Source: Calycina herbarum (taxonomy: Eukaryota > Ascomycota > Leotiomycetes > Helotiales > Pezizellaceae). Taken from it: 64,000 bases of DNA. The first letter of the stretch is position 1. Every line of letters begins with the position of its first letter. Below, in pieces: positions 1-11,688 of the stretch. The stretch is from contig LLEY01000011.1 in the NCBI GenBank assembly GCA_001414485.1, forward strand, positions 496,001 through 560,000, given 5' to 3'. Position numbers and translations under genes: made by a program. Under the pieces are notes generated by a model. That model saw only the letters and a program-made list of their open reading frames with translations. It had not been told where the DNA came from and did not search any database.

Positions 1-73
1 GCTCAATCGCGATTGGGATGAATATACCAAAGCCAAAGCTAATGGGCACTACTGCGCCGATGCTTGGTTAAGC
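1..73 (+). other. Short non-RIPped stretch, possible coding fragment
   Basis: These 73 bases have balanced base composition and differ from the AT-rich transposon that begins at about 74. One frame (from base 2) is open for 24 codons and stops at 74-76, just past the junction. Continuing the neighbouring reverse transcriptase frame into it gives no family match, so the element is truncated or rearranged here. It could be the edge of a host gene; I do not recognise the peptide. Confidence 0.25.
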
Positions 74-522
74 TAAAAGGTAACATCTTATATTTAAACG
101 TGCTATAACAGGTCTAAAAGGTTATAAGTTCTTCTAACTCTAGATCTATATATATACAGTTAAAAGCTTAACGAATGTCGAGCTTTATAAGGATTTTAGT
201 ACTAGTAATTCGTATAAGAGTTTCGTCGATTAGTAGAAGAGGGTACTAGTCCTTATAAGTAAGGTTATTAAGTTTCCGGTAGTCGACATAGAGCTGTAAG
301 CTTCTGTTAGGCTTCTTTATAAACAGTACTAGAGAGGCGAAAGAGGCGTGGCTAGGAATAATAAACCCTTTATCGAGGTTATCGAGGATATACTGTTTTA
401 TAGCTAGAAGTTCCTTAGTCGTTATCCTATATAACAGGCTATACGATAGGGTATTCGGACCTATAAGTTCAATCCGGTGGTCGACTTAGTTTCGTAGCAG
501 GGGAAGCTCGTCTAAAGCTCTC
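74..522 (-). mobile_element. Old Ty3/gypsy element, reverse transcriptase part (interrupted)
   Basis: Read on the minus strand, this stretch gives a gypsy-type reverse transcriptase from the LDKGFI..S..FASLVLF region through a VDYRKLN motif and a LDIR motif to an LPF.LT motif. Stops occur at positions where Gln or Arg is expected, as RIP would produce. The frame is cut at 522 by the 5' LTR of the inserted + strand element and resumes upstream (in gene order) at 7,694. The similarity ends abruptly near 74, before the YxDD catalytic motif, so the C-terminal half of pol is missing or lies elsewhere. Confidence 0.75.
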
Positions 523-986
523 TGTTACGAATCATGTGCTAGCACGTGATGAAGTGAAGTCCAGGCGACGCCCTGACAGGACAAAGCACTATTGTAACCC
601 TGGAAGGAGGAAAGGATTGGATATGATAGGGCATGTAAATCCTGAGGATCTTATTACAGTTATATCACGTGACTCGGTTGGAGTAGTCAGGTGATGGAGT
701 CTAGTTTTAAGGAGCTCTAAAAATGGAGTCGGACTCTATCTTCGGGACTCCTGCTAAGAAGGACTCTAAACATAAACGAAGGTTCTATATAAGACTAGCA
801 CGTCTGCTATTAGATAGGAGCTTCGTGCTTAACTTTAGTTATCAATCTTATTATATTGTTTAATATCTTTGATATAAGTAACGAGTTCACTTCTAAGTGA
901 ATAACCTAGCGCATCTATACTTCTTACCTATATACTAACCTTCGAGACTTAGTCATCTTTGTTTAGTTCGTTTAAGTTTTGTTATA
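523..986 (+). repeat. 5' LTR of the 523-7,688 gypsy element
   Basis: It starts TGTTACGA and ends GTTATA (the CA end changed to TA). It matches 7,225-7,688 over its full length with the same 464-base size. Most differences are C/T or G/A transitions, and this copy keeps many CA and TG dinucleotides that the 3' copy has lost. A TATA-like stretch (TATATAAG) lies near 787. Confidence 0.93.
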
Positions 987-1019
987 CTTTAAGCACCTGC
1001 TTAGAAGTTTAGTTACTAT

Positions 1020-4000
1020 GGCCCTAGTAACTCCTACTGTAGTAGCTAGCCTAAATGCTAGTTGAGTTAACGTCGTAGGAATATCTAGAAGTGCGACTAG
1101 AAGAACACTTACTGGTATATAGTTAACTAGGAACGACGACAATGTTAGTATACTAGACGCCCCCGAGCCTTATAAGGTCGAAGCACTTGAATCTATTAAA
1201 GTTAAGATACTAGATATATATTATAGGAAGCGAAAAGAACTTGACTTATTCCTTCTCTAAATAGACATCTACTTTAACTTTAACTCTAATAAGTTCGAAG
1301 GTAATTATAACTTATAAACTATCTTTGCTATCTCCTACCTTAGAGGATTAGTATTAGAATAGGCTTAGCTATACTTAGAGGACTTCTTTAAAAATAAGGA
1401 TAAAGACAGAAAGATAGAATTAACTAAGATTATGTTTAAATCTTAGAAAGGATTTAAGGCAACTATTAGAAAAGTCTTTAGAGACTTTAATACGATCTAT
1501 ATAGCTGTATATAAGCTTTTAGAGTTATACTAGACCGGATTAGTAATAGATTACGCTAATGAATTTTAACGTTATAGAACGAAGTTGGGATAGGATGTTA
1601 TTACTCTTATAGAACTTTTTTATAGAGGATTAAAGATATATATTTATAAGGAAATAGCTAAGTAGAATATATAATTCTTAACTATTATAGGTATGATTAA
1701 GGAAGTTGTCTAGCTAGATAACTGCCTTTATAAATTTAGAAAGAGTAACCCTAGGTATAGGGAAAAGAGTAAAGGGTTAGGAAAGTAGAAGTACTCTTAT
1801 GCTAATAAGTATAGTAAGGAGGCAAACGCTATGTAAAAGAAAACCTTTTTAAGGAAAGGAGGACTTTCCTAGGAAGAGCGAAATCATCGACGTAAGTAGA
1901 ACTTGTATTATAATTATAGCTAACTAGGCTATAGAGTAAATAAGTATAGTAAGAAGAAAGACTCTAAGGAAAAGAAATAAATTAATACTACTGTTTAATA
2001 AGAGGTAGCTTTAACTAATTATATTAAACTTATAGATAAGGAGCTCGAAGTATAAGGATATAGAACCTAGATTGAAAATAATAAAGGAATTAGTAGTATA
2101 TAAGATACTAATAATAACGGGGATCTACTTCTTAAAGAATATTATAATATATAATTAGTAATAGAATTAGAGTAACCTCTTTAAGTAGAATATAAATTAC
2201 TATTATTAACTAGTTTTTTAGAGATATTAGACTTATCTTCTAGTTTGAAAGAGGAAATAAAGAATAAAGACTCTAAAGTTAGAGAAACTTAGGCTTTCCT
2301 TAGAACCTTTAAATAAGGAAATCGATAGGTATATATTAATAATTAGAAACTAGATTTCTAGAGTCTTTATATAATATAAGGAATTAACCTAACTATTTTA
2401 ATAATATATATAGTTATAAGTAATAACTCTAAAACGATAACTCTAGTTAGCCTAATTACTAGATAGAAGACTATTAAAGGAAAGGAACTAAAACGAGAAC
2501 GTTAACCGATTAAAAACCCTAGCTACCCTAAAGTAGAGGATATATAGAAAATATATAAAATATTAGATAAAATCAGTATATAGATATAGTAAGTTTTAAT
2601 AGGATTTAAGAGACGAATTAAAACCCCTTTTCTTAGAATACTACCTAAAGATGTTATACTAAAGGAATTCGAGTAATATATTATTATTATATTAATTAGG
2701 AATAATAGGTTAGTATTTAGAAAATACGACTTATAATAACTGTTTAGTATACTATTCTAGGAGAGAAGAGAGCTCGATATAACTAGGTAGGCTAAGACGG
2801 AACTAGAGGAACTGTACTATCTAGAAACAGGAGAACTATAGTTTATAGAAACAGTTTAGGAAACGATAGTATAATAAATATAATATAAACTAAGTCTAAC
2901 TTTAAACTAGTTATTATAGAAACGATTCAAAGGAATATTACTAGAGCTTACTAGAATAGTAGAATATTATTAGATATATAAGGTAGTATTATTAGATAAA
3001 GAAGGAGTAGTATTCTTTCTTTAGTCCTAGATTAGAGCTATTAGGGAAAAGAATTTAAGAGACTATATATTTAAGGTTTACTATATAAAACTAGAGATAA
3101 GTATACTAGAAGCTACTTTAGATTATCTATATATAGGAGAACTATAGTCTATAGAAGCTATTTTAGAAACTAGTTATAAATAGATCTAATATAACTATAG
3201 ATAAATACTAAAGTAATTTATAAGGGAAATTCCTAAAACTATAGGAATTATAGAATATAGATTAGTATATAAGGTAGTATACGCTAATAAGGAAAGAGTA
3301 AGATTCTTTCTATAGTATAAGAATAAGAAGAGAAAGAAGTATAATTAAAAAAATCGATCTTTCGAAGTCTAATATATTAAAGTAAAGTTAGACGCTACTT
3401 TAAGAGAAAGATAGTTAGTAATAACTATAGAAATAAAAGGGAAAAAGTTATAAGTTATAATAGACTTAGGAGTAATAGGTAACTTTATCTCTCTAATAAC
3501 TTAAGAAAAGCTAAACGTTCTAATTAAAGGAATAAGACTATATTAGTTAGGAGTAGTTAATAAAATAGACGTTATATATTAAAATAGAGTTATTAATTAG
3601 TAAACTATTCTAACGAAAATTAATATTAAAGGATACTATTTAGATATATAATTCGATATTATTAAAATAGGAAGTAAGGAAGTAATACTTAGTATACTAT
3701 AGATTTAAGAACATAATCTAGAAATTAACTAGAAGGCTAGAACGATAATCTTTAGTCGATATAAATACGTAGGTTTGTATTTATAACTTTAAGGCTAGAA
3801 CGAGGTTAGCGCTACCTCTTCTAAAGCGTTAGAACACCTTGTCTAGGGTCCTCTACAGGTTAGTAAGAAAGCTAATAACGAAATACCTATATAGTATAGA
3901 GAATTCAGAGCTTTGTTCGAAAACTTAGAAGACTTGTGAGCCTTGCTAGAACATTGCTTATAGGATTATAAGATTAAATTAAAAGAGGGTTATTACTTCT

Positions 4001-6750
4001 CGAAGTAGAAGCTTCGGTTATATAACTAGAAAAGTCTATAGAGAATAGAAAGTTATATAAAGAAAGGTATTAAGAAGGGATATATTAGAAGATCTAAGTT
4101 ACTAATTACCTTAAATATACTTATTATTAAGAAGAAAGATAACCTAGACAGGAGAGTATATATTGATTATTAAGAAGTAAATCACGCTATAGTTAAGGAC
4201 GTTTATCCGCTGCTACCTAGCTAATACTTATAAGATAAGTTAGGTAAGGTAGTACGATTTACGAAATTAGATTAATAAAACGCTTATAGACTTATATAGA
4301 TAAAAGCTAGAGATGAATAGAAGATAGTATTTACCTTACTATTAGGTCTTTATAAATATATAGTTATGCTATTTAGACTATATAACATACTAGCTATATA
4401 TTAGAGATAAAATAATAATATTTTAAGAGATCTTCTAAGAGTAATAGTAATTTATTACCTAGATAATATCCTAATCTTCTTAGAAAAAGAAGAAGAATAT
4501 AAGGGATATATTAGAAAAGTTTTATAATAACTTATAAAAGTAAACTCTTAGTTAAAACTCTTGAAATACGAGTTTAGAGTAACTTGGATACTTTTCCTAG
4601 GATAGGTATTTAGCCTAGGAAAAATGGAAATAGATCTAGTAAAGATCTAAGACATCTTAAACTAGAAATTACTAGAGAATGTGAAAGATGTATAGTCTTT
4701 TCTTAGATTTATAAACTTTTGTTATTTATTTATATAAGACTATATAAAGATTACTAAACTAATGTCGGTACTAGTTAAGAAAGCTATTAAGTTTATATAG
4801 AATAAATAGGCGGAGAATGCTTTTTAGAAAATTAAAGCAAAGTTTATAAAAGAACCTATTTTATATGATTTTAATATAGATAAACCTAGTACGATTAAAA
4901 TAGACGCCTTAGATATAGTAGTAGGTACGATTTACTTATAACTAAATAATAAAGAGAAACTTATGTCTATTATATATTATTCTAGAATATTTAACCTAGT
5001 ATAATAAAACTATAGTATCTTTGATAAAGAACTGCTTACTATAGTATTAGCTTTAGAATACTAGAGAATTTATTTATAGCTAGTAAAATATCTAGTTATA
5101 GTTTTATCTAACTACGAGAACCTTAGGACGTTTATAATAACTAAGGAACTTATAATAAGATAATTAGCTAGATAGTTAGAGATATTAGAAGGATTTAATA
5201 TTATTATTCGATATATAAAGGGAACGTTAAATACTCGGGCTAATACTCTTAGCTAGAAACCCGGATATAAGAGAAATAAGAAGTATAAGAAGATTACAAT
5301 CTTAAAAACTCTTAAGAATAGAGACTTAGTACCTATTATATACGAAATAGTAGTAATAAACAACATCTGAATAGATAAAATTTAGAACATGTACAAAGGT
5401 TATAATTAGTATATAAAAGGGAAACTATAGGTTCCTAGCTTATATATAAAAGAGTTTATATAGGAATACTATACTACGCCTACTTACAGTTACTAAGGAA
5501 TTCGTAGAACCTTCTAGAGAATAAAGCAACACTACTATATTAATTAGTTATCTATAATAGTTAAGGAAGTAATAGCGGAATATAATACCTATACCTAGAA
5601 TAAGGCTTCCTACTATACTTCTTATAGACAGATGAATACTACTCTAATACTATAAATACCTTAGAAATTAATATCTATAGATTTTATTATTAAATTACTA
5701 AAATCTAAAGATCTAATAATAGGAGTTAAATATAACGCGATCCTAGTTATTATAGAACAACTTATAAAGTATATAATTCTAATAGTATATATAGAATCAA
5801 GTATAGCTAAGGAACTAGTATTTGCGTTCCTTAGAGAAGTAGTCTTAAGATATAGACTACCTAAAGAAATACTCTTAGATAGAGATAAACTCTTTACCTT
5901 AAAATTCTAGATCGCCCTTATAAAGCGATTAGGTATAAAAAGAAAGCTATTTATAGCTTTCTACTCTTAAACGAATAGAGGAAACGAACGGATGAATTAG
6001 ATAGTTAAAACATACCTTCGTTATTATATAAACTACTAGTAAGATAACTAGGTAGAACTGCTACCTTTAGCATAGTTTACCTATAATAGTTTAGTAATAG
6101 AAATAACACTTGTTATACTATTCTATACTAATTTTAGGTATAAATTATTAGTATATTAAGAACTACTATCTATAACTATTAATAATTAACTTGCTTATAT
6201 TTAGGTCTTGAAAATTAAGAGTCTATATAAGGAACTTATAGAGGACCTGTAATTTGTAGTAGAGAGAAATACGTACTACTATAATAAACGACGTAGTTAG
6301 GAGCTAACGCTAAAAGAGAGGGATAAAGTCTACTTAGTATAGAAAAATATCGATATAAAAAGACTAAGTAATAAACTAGATTATAAAAAACTTAGACTAT
6401 TTAAAATTAAACGAGTTAAAGGACCTTTGAATTATAAATTAGTATTACTAAAGATAATAAACATCTACCTAGTATTCTATATATCTCTACTCGAACCAGT
6501 ACTACTAGGAGTATTACTAGCCTTACTTATAGAAATTTAACTAGTAAATCTAAATACTAAATATAAAGTCGAAAGGATTCTTAACTATAAGATTATTAGA
6601 GGTAAAATTAAGTATTTGATTAAATAGTTAGACTACTTATACTTAGAGAATATATAGGAACTAAAAAGCAACCTTAACTATTGCTTAAGAGAACTTTAGG
6701 AGTTCTACTAACAAAACCTAGGGCTGCCTAGAACTCGGGACTAGGGTTAG
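1020..6750 (+). pseudogene. Degraded gag-pol of the gypsy element
   Basis: A gag-type zinc knuckle is visible near 1,900-1,950 with Cys codons changed to Tyr. A protease motif is at about 3,455-3,495 (IIDLGVIGNFIS, with D and G of the active site kept). Reverse transcriptase spans about 4,050-4,600 with YLDNILIF at 4,449-4,480. RNase H is at about 4,860-5,100, and the integrase core begins near 5,670 (IDFIIKLLKSKD). Frames are broken by dozens of TAA/TAG codons. This is the standard Ty3/gypsy gene order; the gene is dead. Confidence 0.85.
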
Positions 6751-7224
6751 ATAGGGATATATTATTAGAAAGTACCTATTTAACGAAAGGAGCTATCTCG
6801 AAGGCGGGAAACTAGATAGAAGAGGACTTAGGAGGAGGACTTGAGAGAGGAGGACTTAGAGAAGTAATAGGGAATTGTTTATATATAGGTCTAAAGAAAA
6901 ACCAGTATATAGGTTTTCAAGGCCTAGAGACAGGAATAATAAGATAGCTAGGACTATTGTAGGACTTTTTCGACTAGATATACTTAGAATAGCGAGAGGA
7001 TCTGGAAAGCTTTAGGAAGTATCGACAGGATTGTTTATAATAGAAAGAATAAGTCTTAGCTGGACGTTGTACGGATTCGATCTATATAGTAAGAGCTAAA
7101 CGCTCTTTTTGTTTTATATATAAGGAGGATATGTTTATATATAAGGAAAGGTTAACGTCTTACTAACGGACATATTTAGGTTGGAATTCTAGTGTAGGGA
7201 CATGCTAGGCTAAGAAGAGGATAG

Positions 7225-7688
7225 TGTTACGAATTATATACTAGTATATAATAAAGTGAAGTCTAAGCGACGCTCTAATAAGATAAAGCACTATTATAAC
7301 CCTAGAAGGAGGAAAGGATTAGATATGATAGAGTATATAAATCCTAAGGATCTTATTATAGTTATATTACGTGACTCGGTTAGAGCAGTCAGGTGATAGA
7401 GTCTAGTTTTAAGAAGCTCTGAAAATGGAGTCGGACTCTATCTTCGGGACTTCTACTAAGAAGGACTCTAAATATAAACGAAGGTTCTATATAAGACTAG
7501 CACGTCTGCTATTAGATAGGAGCTTCGTGCTTAACTTTAGTTATTAATCTTATTATATTATTTAATATCTTTGATATAAGTAACGAGTTCACTTCTAAGT
7601 AAACAACCCGGCGTATCTATACTTCTTACCTGTATACTAACCTTCGAGACTTAGTTATCTTTGTTTAGTTCGTTTGAGTTTCGTTACA
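7225..7688 (+). repeat. 3' LTR of the 523-7,688 gypsy element
   Basis: It starts TGTTACGA and ends GTTACA, keeping the canonical TG...CA ends. It has the same length as the 5' LTR. Its first 170 bases carry many more C-to-T and G-to-A changes than the 5' copy. It is followed directly by the CTCTC target duplication at 7,689-7,693. Confidence 0.93.
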
Positions 7689-10447
7689 CTCTCTTTAAAA
7701 AGACATCCTTAAAGTTTGTATATTCTTAGTAAACGTTCTATTCTACTAGTTGTTCGTCTAAAGCGTAATCTACTAAAGAGAGCTCTATATATAACCTGTC
7801 TACAAGAGTATAGTCGATCTCTTATAAGCTAGTAAAGAAGACTTCGTTATCGCGCTTTTAAAGGTTAAGTTTAAAAGCAGCAGCTCTAATATAATAGATA
7901 TTAATAGCAAAGTCTTCTATAGGTTTACAGATGTCTATAAGCGAGCTTATAACTGCTTTATAGTTTATAACTAAACGTTTTCCTAAGAAGGATCGACAAC
8001 GTTGTTAGCAGTTAGGAATAAAGACCTATATTCTATTTTAGGCAGAGACAAGGTCTTGTTAAAAGCTTTCGTCTAGAATTTCCTTAAGAGTGACTAGTAG
8101 CGGGGTTTGGCGCTGGCTTTGAGGCAGTATTAAATAGATTAATATAGGTTCCTCTATAATATTCTAGCGGAGGTCGCGGTTCTCTATATCCTCCTAAGCT
8201 TAGAGGTCTAGTAGGGAGATAGTTATTAATTCCCTAGTAATAGGTACTAAGTAATCGAATCGACGAACTAGGGGAAGGGATTCTAGCTACTTAATCTTAT
8301 AGCTATAGACTACTAACTTTACGTTTACGTTCGTAAGCTATTAACGGCCGATAATAATATTATATCTGCTAATATCAGTGATTAGAAAGGGCGTATTAGT
8401 AAACTGTCGTCTGTCGATACTTAGTATTAAGTAAATAACACGAGTAATCGCTAGTCTCTTATGTCTATTAAACCCTGTAATTGATATTATATATAACAGC
8501 TTTTCTATAGCCTATTTATAATATTAACTTAACTAGTCGGCTAAAGCTGTATTAATAAATAGCTATCTATTCGCTCTAGTATTAATAAGTCTAGTAGTAT
8601 TAAAAGCATATCTATTCTTAATTAAAGTATATATAGTTATAAAAGCCTTTCCGCCTATTATATAACTTAGATTAAGAGGTTAAGATCTAAGTTTATTTTA
8701 CTCTAAAGAGGAGACTTGCTTTAGAGCTATTCTTTTCCCGAGTCCTTATAGACGAGTTCCTCGTCAGCCGATTCTTCTCTAGACGCTTGCAGTCTATAGG
8801 AGTTCGTAAGCGAGTCTTCAGCGTCTTCTAATAGCTTAATAGCTGTAGAGGGTTTTCGAGGGAGAGGGCATTTACTAGCGTAGTACCCAGGTTCATCGCA
8901 ATTATAACAGATAACGTCTGCTATATCCTAGACAGGAGTCGTACTCTTACGAGTAAGCAAAGGAGTCTTACGGTCCGTAACTGGAGAGTAACGGACCGGG
9001 CTTTGGGTTAGCAGATAACCAATAGCAGCACGTAGAGCCGGAAGTTAGTAAGTTAATCCGTAGCCGGCAAGGAAACCTCTTATAGGTAGGCAGCGGTTAT
9101 AGCAAGCTATGAGGTATTCCTTAATAGTTACCCCGTCTTGATAGACAGAGTAATAGCGGTTATATAACTGGTTAAAGGTTGCTAGGGTGATTCAGACTAG
9201 CGAGATGCTTACTTAGAGAGCTAGCGTAAGCTTCTAGTATAAATCTTTAGACCACTCACTTAACAGGATATAAGCCTTAGTCGTAAGGCTTAAGAAGGTT
9301 GCTTTAAACATAGTAAAAGTCTCGTCCTCTTATATTAAGAGTTTATAGAAGACCTTACAGGCCTCTACAGCTTCGTTACTATCTATAAACAAGGTATCTA
9401 GATATATAAGCATATCTATAACGTCTATAAATAAGGTAGAGGAACCGAAATCCATCTATAGTTCTAGGTGCTCTTATACTACGCTGGAAGTAGCTATAAA
9501 GACGAAGGTAAGTTTATCTTATTCGTCCTTAAAGAGGTTCTTTCTTATTTTACTAGCTAGGATAATCCGCCAGGCCTTATATAACAGAGAGATACTGTCC
9601 TTAAGTTTCTTACTATCTTAGAACTTATAAGTAGAATTATCAAAACCAAATCAGGAACAGGAGGAGTCGGTAGTAGCCTCTTAGAGGGCTTATATATACT
9701 CGCGGCTTAGGAGAGGGTTATCAGAGTAGTTTATAGACAACGGGGTTTAGTAGAGTTATATATATAAAGAGAGGATTTCAACCTATAAACGAACGTTTTC
9801 GTCTATAAGAGGCTTGCTTATCGCAGAGGAGGCAGGCAAGGGAGGGGCAACTCTAGAGGTATTATCCGGTTATTAAGGCTCGGTTCGAGACAAGCTAGTA
9901 GGTGTCTTCCCTTTTCCGCTATAACCACTTCGAGTGTCGGCTATTGTATTGTCGGAAAGGAAGGAGGAGAAGGTAGGGAAAGGTTATAAAAAAGGTTATA
10001 TAAGCTGTTACAGGCGTGTCTTTTAAGGAGATAAGTCGTTACAGACATAGAGATGCTCGAAGGATCCGTTTATAAGAAGAGGGGCCGTTATAAGCGGAGG
10101 AGGAGGGTTATAATCACACTATTACAAGTATAAGATCTTCTAGCTATTACAAGCGTAGAATCCAGTCGATATTATAATCCTTCGTAAGGAGTAAAAAGGG
10201 TTAAGCTTTAAATAATATCACGATCTATATCTAAAGGCAAAGGCATAAGAGTATATATATATATATTCGAGAATTTAAAGCTACAGTTCTAAGAACAAGG
10301 GAATGCGGAATATATACTCTACGAAAAAGAGGTATTCCTACTAACTATAAAGAGCCTTTAATCTCGTCATAAATCCGTCCAAGCGTTGCGGCTCTGACGG
10401 TCACGTGTAGGACCGAGAATCACGTGTTACGGACCAGCGCCGTAACA
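7689..10447 (-). mobile_element. Old Ty3/gypsy element, gag, protease and 5' end (interrupted)
   Basis: On the minus strand this holds the upstream half of the interrupted element. A CX2CX4(H to Y)X4C zinc knuckle reads CYNCDEPGYYASKC at 8,909-8,868, with the His codon changed to Tyr. A retroviral-type protease motif LINTRAN (from LIDTGAN by G-to-A changes) is at about 8,595-8,551. The frame continues toward 7,694 and then, across the inserted element, into the reverse transcriptase at 522-74. A possible 5' LTR starts TGTTACGG at 10,447 reading leftward; its other end was not located. Confidence 0.7.
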
Positions 10448-11680
10448 ATCCACGTGACTAGCACGCTAGTACCACGCTAGCATAAGTATAAATAGTCGTA
10501 CTTCGAGTACCTAGAATAGTTATAGAGAATATAATACGTATATATAACTAGACAGATTTATAACTAAGGTTATACTAATAAAATTTAGAAAATAAAATTT
10601 AAATTATAAAGAAAACTACTAGTATATTACTTTTATAAAGTATCTTTAGTTATAAATATAGAACTAATTGTTTTAGAGATATAATAGTATTAGATCTTAT
10701 AATTATCTTAAAATATATAGAATTTTAGTTATTTATAATCTTTTAGATATTAATTCTAAGCTAGTATAACTACTTTATCTTATTTTAATACTTATCGAAT
10801 ATCTTCTGAAAACGATCTAATCCCTGGTGTTCTTGATAATCAATTACGTGTTCATAGTCTAAGTAATATATAGGTTTGTGATACGAGTGTGTGGGAAAGG
10901 AAGTGTGGGCGCGCTGCTCGTTTAAATCTCACAGGCTTGTACAAATATTTCTCATAAAGTATCACTATATCGATTCACGAGACCTCTAAATGAACGCGAA
11001 GCCATTTATTGAAAACAAATTGGCTTCATGAATTCTTGTATCTCATTAAGCCGCCCTAACTACTGGACTGTGTTTTCCCCGGGTTTTTTTGTTTTTTTGT
11101 TTTTGTGGCGTTCGAGGGGTTTGCTCCCACACAGGAAGTTTGGTTTTGTGAGATGGATTTTCAAAGCAATAATAAACACAGCGTCATTATATTACAAGCA
11201 TCCTTGAAAAAAGGGAAATATAAAGCGCGAGAGAACCAAGACCTCGTGTCTAACAACAGGTAATCGTAAACCCATCCAGAGGGGTGCGACATGAATCTCG
11301 CATGAGAAATAGAAGAGCGCAGCCTTTGTACTAGAGAGCCCCTTATTGGTGACGCGTGGGGTCTAGCATGACGAACGAGGCCGCAAGAAAAGAGTTGGAA
11401 ATGGGATACGGAAAGAGCGCAGGATGTAATTTGCTCCCTGCCCTCCTTGAAGGAAAGCGGAGCGGAAAGAGTTTATTTATGGACTGAGTCGTGGGTTTGA
11501 AGTGTCGGAAGTAGCCGATAATTCCCATATATCCCACTGAAAACAGTTGGGTGAGCATACCAATGGTGTTATACCAACATTCCAGCCCGTTAGACATCCG
11601 CTTCCAGAGAAACATGAAGCGTGACACTTTACAGCCAACGATTGTTCTCTTTATTGTATAGAAAACAGAATTCACCTTCG
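10448..11680. other. Transition from AT-rich repeat DNA to normal DNA, no gene seen
   Basis: Bases 10,448-10,800 are AT-rich with a TATAAATAG box near 10,489 and CACGTG-type motifs, and may be part of another LTR. From about 10,800 the composition becomes balanced. An ORF of 110 codons on the minus strand (11,675-11,343) has no recognisable domain and I do not support it. Confidence 0.5.
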
Positions 11681-11688
11681 CAAAACTG

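Larger units (their letters stand above)
523..7688 (+). mobile_element. Full-length RIP-degraded Ty3/gypsy LTR retrotransposon
   Basis: This element of 7,166 bases is bounded by two 464-base LTRs (523-986 and 7,225-7,688) and by a perfect 5-base target duplication CTCTC (518-522 and 7,689-7,693). Reading the + strand in order shows relics of gag with a zinc knuckle, protease, reverse transcriptase, RNase H and integrase, the Ty3/gypsy order. The internal region is extremely AT-rich, with in-frame TAG/TAA where CAG/CAA is expected and YLDN in place of YLDD. No long ORF survives, so it cannot move by itself. It is inserted in the reverse transcriptase of an older minus-strand element. Confidence 0.93.
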
